A stretch of DNA of 42,152 nucleotides, taken from positions 1-42,152 of the forward strand of contig JARFPZ010000489.1 of NCBI GenBank assembly GCA_029288035.1. Direction: 5' to 3'. The notes under the pieces are model-generated. The model saw nothing but the letters and a program-made list of their open reading frames with translations. It was not told the DNA's origin and searched no databases. The DNA is from Desulfosarcina sp. (lineage in GTDB: Bacteria; Desulfobacterota; Desulfobacteria; Desulfobacterales; JAFDCJ01). Numbering within the stretch: position 1 is the stretch's first letter; every line of letters starts with the position of its first letter. Shown one piece after another: positions 26,850-35,688 of this stretch. The translations under genes were made by a program, and so were the position numbers.

Positions 26850-27680
26850 ATGAACCCAATCAACGTCATGGTCAATGGACTCCCCGGAAATGTTTCCCAA
26901 ACAGTGGCCGCCCAAATCCTGCAGGACGAACGGTTTGAATTGATGCCCTATTCTCTGACCGGCCCGGAAATCCAGGAAGCCGAGTACTCCCTTGAATCCC
27001 TTTCAATGAAGCTTCTGCGGCCGGATCAAAGGAAAACGCAAATCGAAGACCTCAAAAATTCCTATGGAAATTTTCTAAGTGTGGATTACACCCACCCGGC
27101 AGCAGTCAATCCCAATGCCGAATTTTACTGTGATTGCAACTTACCATTTGTAATGGGAACCACTGGCGGTGATCGTCAAAAGCTTGAGCAAACCGTGGTT
27201 TCATCATCCATCCCGGCGGTTGTCGCACCCAATATGGCCAAGCAAATTGTGGGATTTCAGGCCATGATGGCTTATGCGGCCGACACGTTTCCGGATTTGT
27301 TTAAAGGATATTCACTCGAGATACGGGAAAGCCATCAAAAGGGAAAGGCCGATACCAGCGGTACGGCCAAAGCCATGGTAGGATATTTTAACAAATTAGG
27401 CGTCTCCTTCTCAGAAGATCAAATCTTCAAAATGCGGGACCCCGAGGATCAAAAAAACCAATGGGGTATTCCTGATCGTTATCTGGCGGGGCACGCCTGG
27501 CATACCTACACCCTGTTTTCGGAAGATCAGACGGTCCGGTTTCAATTCAGCCATAACGTCAACGGCCGTCTGGTTTATGCCAGCGGTACCATGGATGCGC
27601 TTTTATTTCTATCTGCAAAAGTGAAAACAGGTGTCAAGGGTAAGATGTTTACCATGATCGACGTCTTGAAAGGCATTTAG
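26850..27680 (+). CDS. dapB: 4-hydroxy-tetrahydrodipicolinate reductase, plant-type
   Basis: NAD(P)H-dependent reductase in the diaminopimelate/lysine pathway; the product feeds peptidoglycan. The 276 residues have a glycine-containing nucleotide-binding start (VMVNGLPGNVSQTVA), DYTHPAAVNPN, PFVMGTTGGDR and VVAPNMAKQIVGFQAMM. The substrate motif is ESHQKGKADTSGTAKA rather than the usual HHxxKxDxPSGTA of E. coli DapB. This and the long C-terminal half match the plant-type group of DapB. TAGGAGGT precedes the ATG. The gene is 42 bases after the fusion gene and may belong to the same operon. It ends directly against a 292-bp inverted-repeat element. Confidence 0.9.
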   Translation: MNPINVMVNGLPGNVSQTVAAQILQDERFELMPYSLTGPEIQEAEYSLESLSMKLLRPDQRKTQIEDLKNSYGNFLSVDYTHPAAVNPNAEFYCDCNLPFVMGTTGGDRQKLEQTVVSSSIPAVVAPNMAKQIVGFQAMMAYAADTFPDLFKGYSLEIRESHQKGKADTSGTAKAMVGYFNKLGVSFSEDQIFKMRDPEDQKNQWGIPDRYLAGHAWHTYTLFSEDQTVRFQFSHNVNGRLVYASGTMDALLFLSAKVKTGVKGKMFTMIDVLKGI

Positions 27681-27972
27681 AATGACGATTGACGAATGTC
27701 GAATGACGAATGTCGAATGACGAATGACGAATTGTGGATGTCGCTTCGCTCCGTCAATTTAATCTCTTATAGGGTATATTTCTCGCATTTTGCTGGGATA
27801 AATTCTCTTTTGTATTAAGCGAGTCTCCGCTACTAGCAGATTGGGGTTCGTTGATGGTTTTGTAATTGAAAGAATTCCTTAATTCGTCATTTGTCATTCG
27901 TCATTCGTCATTTCAAAAGTTCGTCAATCGACATTCGTCATTCCAAAGGTTCGACATTCGTCAATCGTCATT
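27681..27972. repeat. Inverted heptad-array element filling the dapB-alaS gap
   Basis: The left arm (27684-27732) holds seven exact 7-bp units GACGAAT/GTCGAAT/GACGATT. The right arm (27881-27972) carries the same words reversed. The outermost 23 bases (27681-27703 and 27950-27972) are a perfect inverted repeat. The inner edges also pair for 11 bp (ATGACGAATT against AATTCGTCAT). The left end touches the dapB stop and the right end overlaps the alaS stop codon. The 147-bp core has a GCTTCGC at 27743-27749 and no gene. It may also act as a bidirectional terminator. Confidence 0.85.
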
Positions 27973-30607
27973 ATTTATTCGTCATCTGTTCGACAACCTC
28001 ATAGGCTTTTTCCAGGGCTTGGTTCAACTTTTGGGGTTGGCTTCCCCCGGCCTGGGCCATGTCCGGCCTGCCCCCGCCCCTGCCGCCGACCACAGCGGCA
28101 ACCTGGGTAATAATATTGCCGGCGTGATAGCGATCGGTAAGATCTTTGGTCACGACCGCAATCAGCATGACCTTGGCGTCGACCGTGCTCCCCAGCACCA
28201 CAATGCCTGACTTGATCTTGTCCTTCAATTGATCGGCCAGATTCCTCAAGGCGGCCGGTGTATCCACCGATACTTTTTGAACCATTATTTTAACACCGTT
28301 TATCGATTGAACGGTGTCATGCGATGCATCTGTCTCTTTTGCGGCCAGCTTTGTTTTCAGATGGTCCACCTCTTTCTCGAAAGCTTTTATGCCCGCGATC
28401 ATTTTCTGGACCCTGCCGGGAACGGCTGAAACCTTTTCCTTCAGCAGGTGAGCCGTATCCTGTAAAATCCTCGTTGTCTTCTGAGTGTATGCCACGGCTT
28501 CCTCTCCGGTGACGGCTTCAATGCGCCGGACCCCCGAGGATACGCTGGATTCACTGACGATTCTGAAAAGTCCGATATTTCCGGTTCGGTCGGCGTGGGT
28601 TCCGCCGCAAAGCTCCTTGCTGAAATCTGCCAAGGAAACGACCCGGACGCGGTCTCCGTATTTTTCCTCAAACAGAGCCGTTGCTCCGGATTTAAAGGCA
28701 TCATCGGCATCCATTTCCTGAGTGCTCGTTGCCATGTTTTCACGGATACGTCGGTTGACGAGGCGTTCGATGTTATCCAGGGTGTCGCTGTCTACCAGGG
28801 AGAAATGCGTGAAATCAAACCGCAGTCTGTCCGGGGCAACTAAAGAGCCGGCCTGTTTGATATGCTCGCCGAGAACCTGCCGCAACACGGCGTGCAGGAT
28901 ATGGGTGGCCGTATGGTTTAAGGCGGTGGCCTGCCTCAGGGCGCCGTCCACATTCAATCTGACTATCGCGCCTTTTTGGATCTGTCCGGAAATTACCTTT
29001 CCTTTGTGGATGGTAAGTCCGGTAGGATCTTTAATCGTGTCCAGCACCGCGATTTCAAAATCGGATCCGGAGATCGTACCGGCATCACCGACCTGGCCGC
29101 CGGCTTCTGCGTAAAACGGGGTGGCTTCCGTGACGACTTCAAGCTGTTGGCCCGGCCCGGCGTCAGCGATCTCATGGCCGTCGGCCACCATGATCAGTAT
29201 CTTAGAATCAGCGGAAAGGGTCCCATATCCCAGGAACTCCGGTTTGACCCCCCGGGCTGAAAGAGTTTTATAAGCATCGCTGATCTCATCAAACGTCGCC
29301 ACCGATCTCGATTGGATCCGCTGCCGCTCCATGGCTTGATCAAAGCCTGCCATGTCCAGGCTCATATTTTCATCCCGAATGACATCCTGCACAATATCCA
29401 CCGGGAAGCCGTAGGTGTCGTATAACTTAAAGATGACATCACCGGGCACACGAGTGTGCCCGCTTGCTTTAATCTCCGCCAGGGAATCGTTTAAGAGCTT
29501 CAGCCCGGTATCCAGGGTTTCCAAAAACCTGATCTCTTCATTTTCAATAACATTGGTGATAAAAGCAGCGGCTTCGGAAAGTTCGGGATAGGCCGGTTTC
29601 ATAATGTCAAACACCACTTCGGCGGTTTGATAAAGAAACGGCCGGCTGAGCCCGATATTGCGTCCGTAACGAATCGCGCGACGCATGATTCTACGCAACA
29701 CATAGCCCCGTCCTTCATTGGCGGGCAGAATACCGTCACCGATAAGAAAAGCAGCCGCCCGGCTGTGATCGGCAATCACTTTCAGGGCCACATCGGTCTC
29801 GGGGGACTCGCCCAATTTTCTTTCAGCCAGATTTTCAGCTTTAGCTATGATCGGCCGGATGAGATCGGTGTCATAGTTGGTCGGTACATTCTGCAGGATC
29901 GTCACCATGCGTTCAAGCCCTAAACCGGTATCGATGCTCGGTTTGGGCAAGGGGGACAATTCCCCGGAAGCATCACGGTTAAACTGCATAAATACCAGAT
30001 TCCATATTTCCAGATAACGGTCGCAGTCGCAGCCGGCGGTGCACTCAGGCCGTCCGCAGCCGAATTGCTCACCGCGATCTATCAGAATCTCCGCACACGG
30101 TCCGCAAGGTCCTGTATCTCCCATCGACCAGAAATTATCTTCCTCACCCAATCTCACGATGCGATCTTCGGGCAGACCAATCATTTTGTGCCAAAGGTCG
30201 TAGGCCTCATCATCATCGAGATAGACCGATGCCCACAGTTTGTCTTCCGGCAATCCGTACCCATTGGTCAACAGGTCCCAGGCATACTCAACAGCGCCCT
30301 TCTTGAAGTAATCGCCGAAGGAAAAATTACCGAGCATCTCAAAAAATGTATGGTGTCGTGCGGTGTAGCCGACATTTTCCAAATCATTGTGCTTGCCGCC
30401 GGCACGAACACACTTTTGTGAGGTAGTTGCCCGGACATAGCTTCTTTTTTCCTCGCCCAGAAACACACGTTTAAATTGTACCATTCCGGCATTGATAAAA
30501 AGCAGGGTGGGATCTTCCTGGGGCACCAGCGAGGCACTTCGGACAATCTGGTGATCATGATTTTTAAAATATTCAAGAAATTGTCTGCGTATATCGTTTC
30601 CTGTCAT
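27971..30607 (-). CDS. alaS: Alanine--tRNA ligase
   Basis: Charges tRNA-Ala. Full length at 878 residues. The aminoacylation domain starts RRQFLEYFKNHDHQIVRSASLVP and has HTFFEMLGNFSFGDYFK. An editing domain with HTATHILHAVL near 564 and CGGTH near 666 supplies the zinc ligands for clearing mischarged Ser and Gly. The C-Ala domain ends with GGRGGGRPDMAQAGG. CGGAGA lies before the ATG. recA lies upstream on the same strand, as in many proteobacteria, but the recX gene usually between them is missing and a repeat element occupies that gap. Confidence 0.98.
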   Translation of the reverse strand: MTGNDIRRQFLEYFKNHDHQIVRSASLVPQEDPTLLFINAGMVQFKRVFLGEEKRSYVRATTSQKCVRAGGKHNDLENVGYTARHHTFFEMLGNFSFGDYFKKGAVEYAWDLLTNGYGLPEDKLWASVYLDDDEAYDLWHKMIGLPEDRIVRLGEEDNFWSMGDTGPCGPCAEILIDRGEQFGCGRPECTAGCDCDRYLEIWNLVFMQFNRDASGELSPLPKPSIDTGLGLERMVTILQNVPTNYDTDLIRPIIAKAENLAERKLGESPETDVALKVIADHSRAAAFLIGDGILPANEGRGYVLRRIMRRAIRYGRNIGLSRPFLYQTAEVVFDIMKPAYPELSEAAAFITNVIENEEIRFLETLDTGLKLLNDSLAEIKASGHTRVPGDVIFKLYDTYGFPVDIVQDVIRDENMSLDMAGFDQAMERQRIQSRSVATFDEISDAYKTLSARGVKPEFLGYGTLSADSKILIMVADGHEIADAGPGQQLEVVTEATPFYAEAGGQVGDAGTISGSDFEIAVLDTIKDPTGLTIHKGKVISGQIQKGAIVRLNVDGALRQATALNHTATHILHAVLRQVLGEHIKQAGSLVAPDRLRFDFTHFSLVDSDTLDNIERLVNRRIRENMATSTQEMDADDAFKSGATALFEEKYGDRVRVVSLADFSKELCGGTHADRTGNIGLFRIVSESSVSSGVRRIEAVTGEEAVAYTQKTTRILQDTAHLLKEKVSAVPGRVQKMIAGIKAFEKEVDHLKTKLAAKETDASHDTVQSINGVKIMVQKVSVDTPAALRNLADQLKDKIKSGIVVLGSTVDAKVMLIAVVTKDLTDRYHAGNIITQVAAVVGGRGGGRPDMAQAGGSQPQKLNQALEKAYEVVEQMTNK

Positions 30608-30621
30608 TTAAATCTCCGGTT

Positions 30622-30953
30622 ACGGGCTAAGGGTTGCGGGTTAAGAGCAAAAAGGGCATAGCGCATAGAGCATATACAAGAATTCGGCCCGCCCTGGTGC
30701 GACTCAATGGGTTTAAACGGCATTCGTCTAAATTGATCGTATAAATGGGCTGTAAAGTATGATCTCAGCTCAATCGGTCTGGGCCAGGGAAGCCGGAAAA
30801 GGTCAAAACCAATGGAAAGAAGTGACAAGCTTAGTAAAAAATCAGTCTTTTAAACGCTGTGTGCTCTACCCCATGCCCTATGCTCCATGCTCATCGCTTA
30901 TCGCCTTGCGCCTTAAGCCCTGAGCCCTTAACCTTTAGCCTTCGTCCTTATCC
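30622..30953. repeat. Nested inverted heptad arrays between recA and alaS
   Basis: The left arm has an outer word (30622-30649: ACGGGCT AAGGGTT GCGGGTT) and an inner word (30654-30674: GGGCATA GCGCATA GAGCATA). The right arm (30856-30953, fourteen 7-bp units) mirrors them: inner units such as CCTATGC TCCATGC, then outer units such as CCTGAGC CCTTAAC. Word order is palindromic around an approximately 180-bp core. The element reaches from 14 bases before the alaS ATG to four bases short of the recA stop. No gene lies inside. Confidence 0.8.
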
Positions 30954-30957
30954 ACTT

Positions 30958-32010
30958 TTAATTTTTAACTTCGAGCTTCTTCTCCTTTCCGCCTTCGCCC
31001 TCTTCCGCTTCTTTCTTGACGAATCCCAAGGCCTCCCTGGATTTCTTATATATATCGTCATAAATATCTCGGTTATCACTAAGAAACCGCTTGACATTTT
31101 CACGCCCCTGGCCGATTCGTTCACCTTGATAGGAGTACCATGACCCGCTCTTATCGACAATGCCGGCGTTCACCCCCACGTCAATCAAGTCACCCGTTTT
31201 GGAAATTCCTTCACCATAGGTAATGTCAAATTCTGCTTCCGTGAACGGCGGGGCCATCTTATTCTTGACCACACGCACCCGGGTGCGGTTGCCGATAACC
31301 TCCTGCCCATCTTTTATGGCACCGATTCGGCGAATATCGAGCCTCACCGAAGAATAAAATTTCAGGGCATTGCCGCCGGTAGTGGTTTCCGGGTTGCCGA
31401 ACACCACGCCAATTTTCATCCGGATCTGGTTAATGAAAATTACCGTTGTCATGGTTTTGCCGATGGTACCGGTTAACTTCCTTAATGCCTGGGACATGAG
31501 TCTGGCCTGCAAGCCCATATGGGAATCCCCCATTTCACCCTCGATTTCAGCTCGCGGTACGAGGGCCGCCACCGAGTCAATCACAAGGATGTCGATGGCC
31601 CCGCTTCTAACCAGCATATCGGCAATTTCAAGGGCCTGTTCGCCGGTATCCGGCTGAGCCACCAACAATTCATCACAGTCGACGCCCAGTCTCTTGGCAT
31701 AACCGATATCCAGGGCATGTTCGGCATCGATAAAGGCCGCGATACCATCATTTTTCTGAGCTTCCGCCACCGCATGCAGGGCCAGGGTTGTTTTACCGGA
31801 AGCTTCGGGTCCAAAAATTTCTACAACCCGACCGCGGGGTAATCCGCCAATACCCAGGGCATTGTCCAGGGACAAGGCACTGGTGGATATCACCGGTACT
31901 TCCATAATCGGTCTGCTTCCCAATTTCATAATGGCGCCTTTGCCGAACTGGCGTTCAACCTGAGACATTGCGGCGACCACGGCTTTTTCTTTATCTGCTG
32001 AAATAGACAT
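30958..32010 (-). CDS. recA: Recombinase RecA
   Basis: Strand-exchange ATPase of homologous recombination and activator of SOS cleavage. The 350 residues have the N-terminal [11 protein letters not shown], Walker [10 protein letters not shown] at about 66-74, [16 protein letters not shown], the L1/L2 region with [19 protein letters not shown], and the acidic C-terminal tail. GGGAGGT precedes the ATG. An inverted heptad element with a probable promoter in its core lies directly upstream. No LexA box was recognised. recX is absent downstream. Confidence 0.98.
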   Translation of the reverse strand: MSISADKEKAVVAAMSQVERQFGKGAIMKLGSRPIMEVPVISTSALSLDNALGIGGLPRGRVVEIFGPEASGKTTLALHAVAEAQKNDGIAAFIDAEHALDIGYAKRLGVDCDELLVAQPDTGEQALEIADMLVRSGAIDILVIDSVAALVPRAEIEGEMGDSHMGLQARLMSQALRKLTGTIGKTMTTVIFINQIRMKIGVVFGNPETTTGGNALKFYSSVRLDIRRIGAIKDGQEVIGNRTRVRVVKNKMAPPFTEAEFDITYGEGISKTGDLIDVGVNAGIVDKSGSWYSYQGERIGQGRENVKRFLSDNRDIYDDIYKKSREALGFVKKEAEEGEGGKEKKLEVKN

Positions 32011-32028
32011 ATGTTCTACCTCCCGTTA

Positions 32029-32332
32029 GGAATGACGAACGACGAATGTCGAATGTCGAATGTCGAATTAAGAAAATCTGTCGTTCTTTTTAGTTTTCTC
32101 ATTTGGGCCCTTAGTTCTGAAATTTTTGCGTTTTACGTCAAAATAAACATAGAAATCCACCGATGGATCATTTTAATTCGGAATTATAACCCCATAAAAA
32201 GTATTATCGACAGCCTATGTTTGGTTATAGAAATGTTTTAATTCCTATAAAAAAGACAGAGCGAAACGATCCCTTCATTCGTCAATCGTCATTCGTCGTT
32301 CGTCATTCCAAGCGTTCGTCAATCGTCATTCC
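32029..32332. repeat. Inverted heptad-array element between thpR and recA
   Basis: The left arm (32034-32068) reads GACGAAC GACGAAT GTCGAAT GTCGAAT GTCGAAT. The right arm (32275-32332) is the reversed word. Positions 32029-32048 and 32290-32309 form a perfect 20-bp inverted repeat. The right arm contains the thpR stop codon. The roughly 200-bp core is AT-rich and must carry the recA promoter. The word is the same as in the dapB-alaS element 4.3 kb away. Confidence 0.82.
32183..32212 (-). promoter_or_regulatory. Candidate recA promoter
   Basis: On the minus strand a perfect TATAAT lies at 32188-32183, about 170 bases upstream of the recA ATG. The -35 region 17 bases upstream (GTCGAT) is poor. 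Placement rests mainly on the -10 box and on position within the element core. Confidence 0.35.
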
Positions 32333-32895
32333 AGAACGGCTTGCTGCAGTTGCGAATATACCGCACCGGTCGGTTTCAAATCGCTTTTATAGAATATAAC
32401 ACGTCTGGCTGTGAATTCTTCAATAGTTAGATCCCCAAATTCCTGCAGGACGCGACGGATTGTATTGGGATTGACGCTCTGTTTGAAACGACCCAGTGTC
32501 AAATGCCCCTTAAACGGTCTTTTTTCTTTTTTATAACCCAAGGCCGCCAGGCTGTCCTCCAACAGGCGTTGCATGGCAAAAAGCAACTGAACTTGTCCTT
32601 TAAGTCCCACCCAGATGACACGGGGGCGCTTGATTCCCGGGAAAACGCCAATCCCTTCGGCAACCAGGTTAAAGGTCTCAATCTCGCCGACAGCATCTAC
32701 CATCGCCCCGCCAATGTTGTCAATGTCAGTGGGGTTGATATTTCCTAAAAATTTTAAGGTCAGATGGATGTTTTCCGGTCGCACCCACTTCGCCCGGAGG
32801 CCCATCGATTGTAAATCTTCCTGCACTTTTGCCAACAACGAAATAAGCGATGGCGGCAATTCTAAAGCAATGAAGGTGCGTATGGTTGACGGCAT
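32326..32895 (-). CDS. thpR: RNA 2',3'-cyclic phosphodiesterase (2H family)
   Basis: Opens 2',3'-cyclic phosphates on RNA ends; formerly called 2'-5' RNA ligase. The 189 residues carry the two HxTx motifs of the 2H phosphoesterase fold, HLTLKFLGN near 45 and HLTLGRF near 130. MPSTIRTFIALELP is a typical family start. No ribosome-binding site is visible, and a heptad array begins four bases upstream of the ATG. The stop codon TGA lies inside the right arm of the recA-side element, so both ends of the gene abut repeats. Physiological substrate is unknown in bacteria. Confidence 0.93.
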   Translation of the reverse strand: MPSTIRTFIALELPPSLISLLAKVQEDLQSMGLRAKWVRPENIHLTLKFLGNINPTDIDNIGGAMVDAVGEIETFNLVAEGIGVFPGIKRPRVIWVGLKGQVQLLFAMQRLLEDSLAALGYKKEKRPFKGHLTLGRFKQSVNPNTIRRVLQEFGDLTIEEFTARRVIFYKSDLKPTGAVYSQLQQAVLE

Positions 32896-32898
32896 GTT

Positions 32899-33128
32899 GT
32901 CAATTGAAGATTGTCGATTGAAGATTGATGATTGGAGGTATTCTATCCATTCAATTTAAACTTATGGTTCGACATCTTGTTCCAGAGCACGCTAGTTTCG
33001 GGGATATACAAAATGAAAATAAGACATCACAATTTCATATTCTGGCTTTCGCATACCTGCTTAAATTCTGCAATTATCAGTGAAAAGCCTGAGCGAAGCG
33101 AGTTTCGCAAATCTTCAATCTTCAATCC
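32899..33128. repeat. Inverted heptad-array element between thpR and the DUF39 gene
   Basis: The left arm (32904-32935) reads TTGAAGA TTGTCGA TTGAAGA TTGATGA. The right arm (33108-33128) is CAAATCT TCAATCT TCAATCC. GATTGAAGATTGA (32916-32928) has a perfect 13-bp inverted match at 33115-33127. A GCGAAGC lies at 33093-33099 inside the right arm. The element spans the gap almost exactly from the thpR start to the stop of the next gene. Confidence 0.78.
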
Positions 33129-33129
33129 T

Positions 33130-34296
33130 TTAGTTCGGCAAGGTGAACTGTGGCTCCCCGAGAGTGAATTTCCCCTGGGAAATTTTCTTCTTCAGAATTT
33201 CAGCGATCTTTCTTGCCCGAACCAGGCTGGATAACGGAACCGTCGGAATCTCTTTCCCCTTGAGCTGAATAGAGCCGCTTTTGAGTTCGGCATAGCTCAC
33301 CTGGCCGAGACTCTTGGAAATGCCTTTGGGGTAGTCATTGCCGTAATCGATGATTTGCGTAAAGAGGTCTTCATCGGATACGGCCGTATAGCCCGCTATT
33401 TCTTCATTCAGGATAGGAATGGGGATCCCTAACCCCACCGCCAATGAACAGCCGTAGCCCTGGATACTCACCCCGACCAGCCATTGTGAACTCATCTTTT
33501 TCATATCACCCATGACCCAGAGGGTTCCGGCCGGCGAGACAGGGACACCCTTTTTGGTTCGTTTGACAGAGGCTTTATGCTGGGTACCGTGCCAGGTAAC
33601 ATATCCCTCTGCACCGCCCAAAAAGATCCGGGTGCCAAGTCCGATAGTTTTATAGTAAGGGTCATTGAACAAGGGGCTCAATTGCCCGGCCGAACAATAG
33701 TTGGCATTACCGCCTCCGGGCTTTAATGCCCCCATATAGGTATATATGGTTTTATTCGTGAGGTTAACGGCACAGTTATAGTTTTGATATCCATTTCTGG
33801 GGTTACACAGCGTTGCCTGGGGTAATGTGCTCAAGGATATTTCTTTTTCTACCAAGCGGTTTGGATAACAGTCGGTGCCGTAAGCGGTGGCTTTGAGATG
33901 GACCTTTTTGCCGGCAACCAAATCCTGAATGACATGACCTCCCCCATAGTTGAATTCTCCGGGATAAACTTTATTCAACGGATCATCCTCACAGGTTTCC
34001 GTTGCCCCGAGATAGCAGTCGACAGCTGCCACACCCGCATATGCCGGGACTTTATTCAGCCACACCCTGGAAGCCTTGATCGTGGGAACCGAATGGCCGA
34101 AATTAATAAACGCGCCTGATGAACACATGGGGGCAAAGGTTCCGGTGGTCACGACATCCACCTGGTGGGCAGCTTCAACAGGCCCCTCGCTTTTAACAAT
34201 ATCGATAATCTCTTCTGCTGTGACGACAACGACGTCACCGGATTTGATTCTTTGATTGATCTCCTGAATAGTTTTGCCGACTTTGTATTTTTTCAT
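33130..34296 (-). CDS. Homocysteine biosynthesis protein (DUF39/COG1900 family)
   Basis: In methanogens and some sulfate reducers this family, with a NIL-domain ferredoxin protein, converts aspartate semialdehyde and a sulfur source to homocysteine. The 388 residues contain VVTTGTFAPMCSSGAFINFGH with a conserved cysteine, GGGHVIQDLVAGKKVHL, GTDCYPN, TLCNPRNGYQNYNCAVN and LGTRIFLGGAEGYVTWHGTQH. No signal or membrane segment is seen. The NIL-ferredoxin partner is not adjacent here. The gene starts seven bases after the M23 peptidase stop, so the two are probably co-transcribed despite unrelated roles. Family assignment is secure; the reaction is inferred. Confidence 0.9.
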   Translation of the reverse strand: MKKYKVGKTIQEINQRIKSGDVVVVTAEEIIDIVKSEGPVEAAHQVDVVTTGTFAPMCSSGAFINFGHSVPTIKASRVWLNKVPAYAGVAAVDCYLGATETCEDDPLNKVYPGEFNYGGGHVIQDLVAGKKVHLKATAYGTDCYPNRLVEKEISLSTLPQATLCNPRNGYQNYNCAVNLTNKTIYTYMGALKPGGGNANYCSAGQLSPLFNDPYYKTIGLGTRIFLGGAEGYVTWHGTQHKASVKRTKKGVPVSPAGTLWVMGDMKKMSSQWLVGVSIQGYGCSLAVGLGIPIPILNEEIAGYTAVSDEDLFTQIIDYGNDYPKGISKSLGQVSYAELKSGSIQLKGKEIPTVPLSSLVRARKIAEILKKKISQGKFTLGEPQFTLPN

Positions 34297-34302
34297 ATCC
34301 CA

Positions 34303-35688
34303 TCACTCCCGCTTTATCTCGGATCCGGCCTGTTCTATTTTCGATAACACGTTATGTTGAATCCATTTCATATCCCACCACTCGACAGGATTGACAAAGG
34401 TATCATGGATCAGCACGCTGAAGTGCAGATGGTCACCACCCGCCAGGCCGGTAAGGCCCGTTCGGCCCAAAATATCGCCCTTGGACAGCTGATCCCCGAC
34501 CTTGACACCGATATTACTCAGGTGGGCATACATACTGAATAGACCAAAGCCATGATCTAGAATGACCGTTTTTCCATAAATTCCCAGAAACTCGGCAAAT
34601 ATTACAATTCCGGTATTTGCAGCCGGTATAGGACTGCGGGCGACGGATGCCAAATCGACCCCCATGTGCACCTGTCGATCGATTTCCCGTCCTTTGTATA
34701 TATAGACCCGATGATCCGCAAATTTTGCCCGGGTGGCGGATTTCGGCAGTCTTAGAAAATCATCCTGCCAGTGTATTTTAGCGTCCGTATCGTGGCAGAC
34801 ATCGGCAATAGTCTGATAATTGGCCTCACGAAGATCTCGGTTGACTTTAAGAAACTTGTCCACAAGAGAAAGGGTCGAATCCTGGGGAATCTGTGAAGAA
34901 AAATACGGCATTTTCTGCTTTAAAAAGCTATCCCGAATATTGAGTCGGTCCTGTCTGAAAGATTTCTTCCGCAAATGATAGTTCAGGCCGCCGGTGGCTT
35001 CGTTTCCTGCTAGATCGGTGACTTTTAGAGATATCGCCGTATCCGTACCCTGCTGATATCCCAGTGCGATAAAAGCAAGATAAACATTGGAATCTTTAAA
35101 AAACCCCGCGTGTCCCGGATAAAAGTGGTCTCCAACCTGAACACCACTTTTAGAGCAAGTTTCAGAAGCACGAAAAATTACCAGTCCCGCTCCGCCCTGG
35201 CTAATATTGTGTGCGCGACTTAAAACTTCGATTTCAGGCGGACGGGTGTCGATCTTCACGTTTTTTTCAGTATAGGTTATATTGCCCTTCCACCAACCAC
35301 GCCAGGAATAATCCGATATAACGGTCCGCAGGATCGCATCGCCATCTGAAAATCCCAGAACCTCAGGCGCCAGCTGAATTTTAACCGACGTCTCATGAAC
35401 TTTTCCACCTTTAAAAAATCCGGCGGAGGGAAACTTCTCATCGTGCAAAACAGCTTCCTGACCATTTTTTAAAAGACCCACCCAAAGCCTTCGCAGGCCG
35501 CTTTTAGCGTCGGAGACTACCAGGCTGAACACCTGAGATTGACCCAGATGGGGAGAAAGTAAATTCATGTTCAGGGTAGGTTTTTCTTTCTCCAGGCGAC
35601 TCCATAAATACCAACCGGCAGGCAGCACGATAATCAAGCATAGGATAGCGATGAACCAAAATTTACGACTTTTTTTTTCAGATCTCAA
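34303..35688 (-). CDS. Membrane-anchored M23 (LytM-type) metallopeptidase
   Basis: Likely periplasmic peptidoglycan endopeptidase. The 461 residues begin with a basic stretch and one membrane helix (FWFIAILCLIIVLPAGWYLW, about 10-29). A long beta-rich region follows that contains an Ig-like segment near 150-240. The C-terminal LytM domain keeps the zinc ligands: HMGVD near 343 and HLHF near 421, with YAHLSNIGVKVGDQLSKGD between. These residues suggest an active enzyme rather than an EnvC-type activator. The start is a TTG with AAAGGA 14 bases upstream; an in-frame stop just before it rules out a longer product. Confidence 0.88.
   Translation of the reverse strand: MRSEKKSRKFWFIAILCLIIVLPAGWYLWSRLEKEKPTLNMNLLSPHLGQSQVFSLVVSDAKSGLRRLWVGLLKNGQEAVLHDEKFPSAGFFKGGKVHETSVKIQLAPEVLGFSDGDAILRTVISDYSWRGWWKGNITYTEKNVKIDTRPPEIEVLSRAHNISQGGAGLVIFRASETCSKSGVQVGDHFYPGHAGFFKDSNVYLAFIALGYQQGTDTAISLKVTDLAGNEATGGLNYHLRKKSFRQDRLNIRDSFLKQKMPYFSSQIPQDSTLSLVDKFLKVNRDLREANYQTIADVCHDTDAKIHWQDDFLRLPKSATRAKFADHRVYIYKGREIDRQVHMGVDLASVARSPIPAANTGIVIFAEFLGIYGKTVILDHGFGLFSMYAHLSNIGVKVGDQLSKGDILGRTGLTGLAGGDHLHFSVLIHDTFVNPVEWWDMKWIQHNVLSKIEQAGSEIKRE

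Noticed and set aside
27684-27972. Regular short repeats that could be mistaken for a CRISPR array
   Set aside because: Units are 7 bp with no spacers between them, and no cas gene is in the window.
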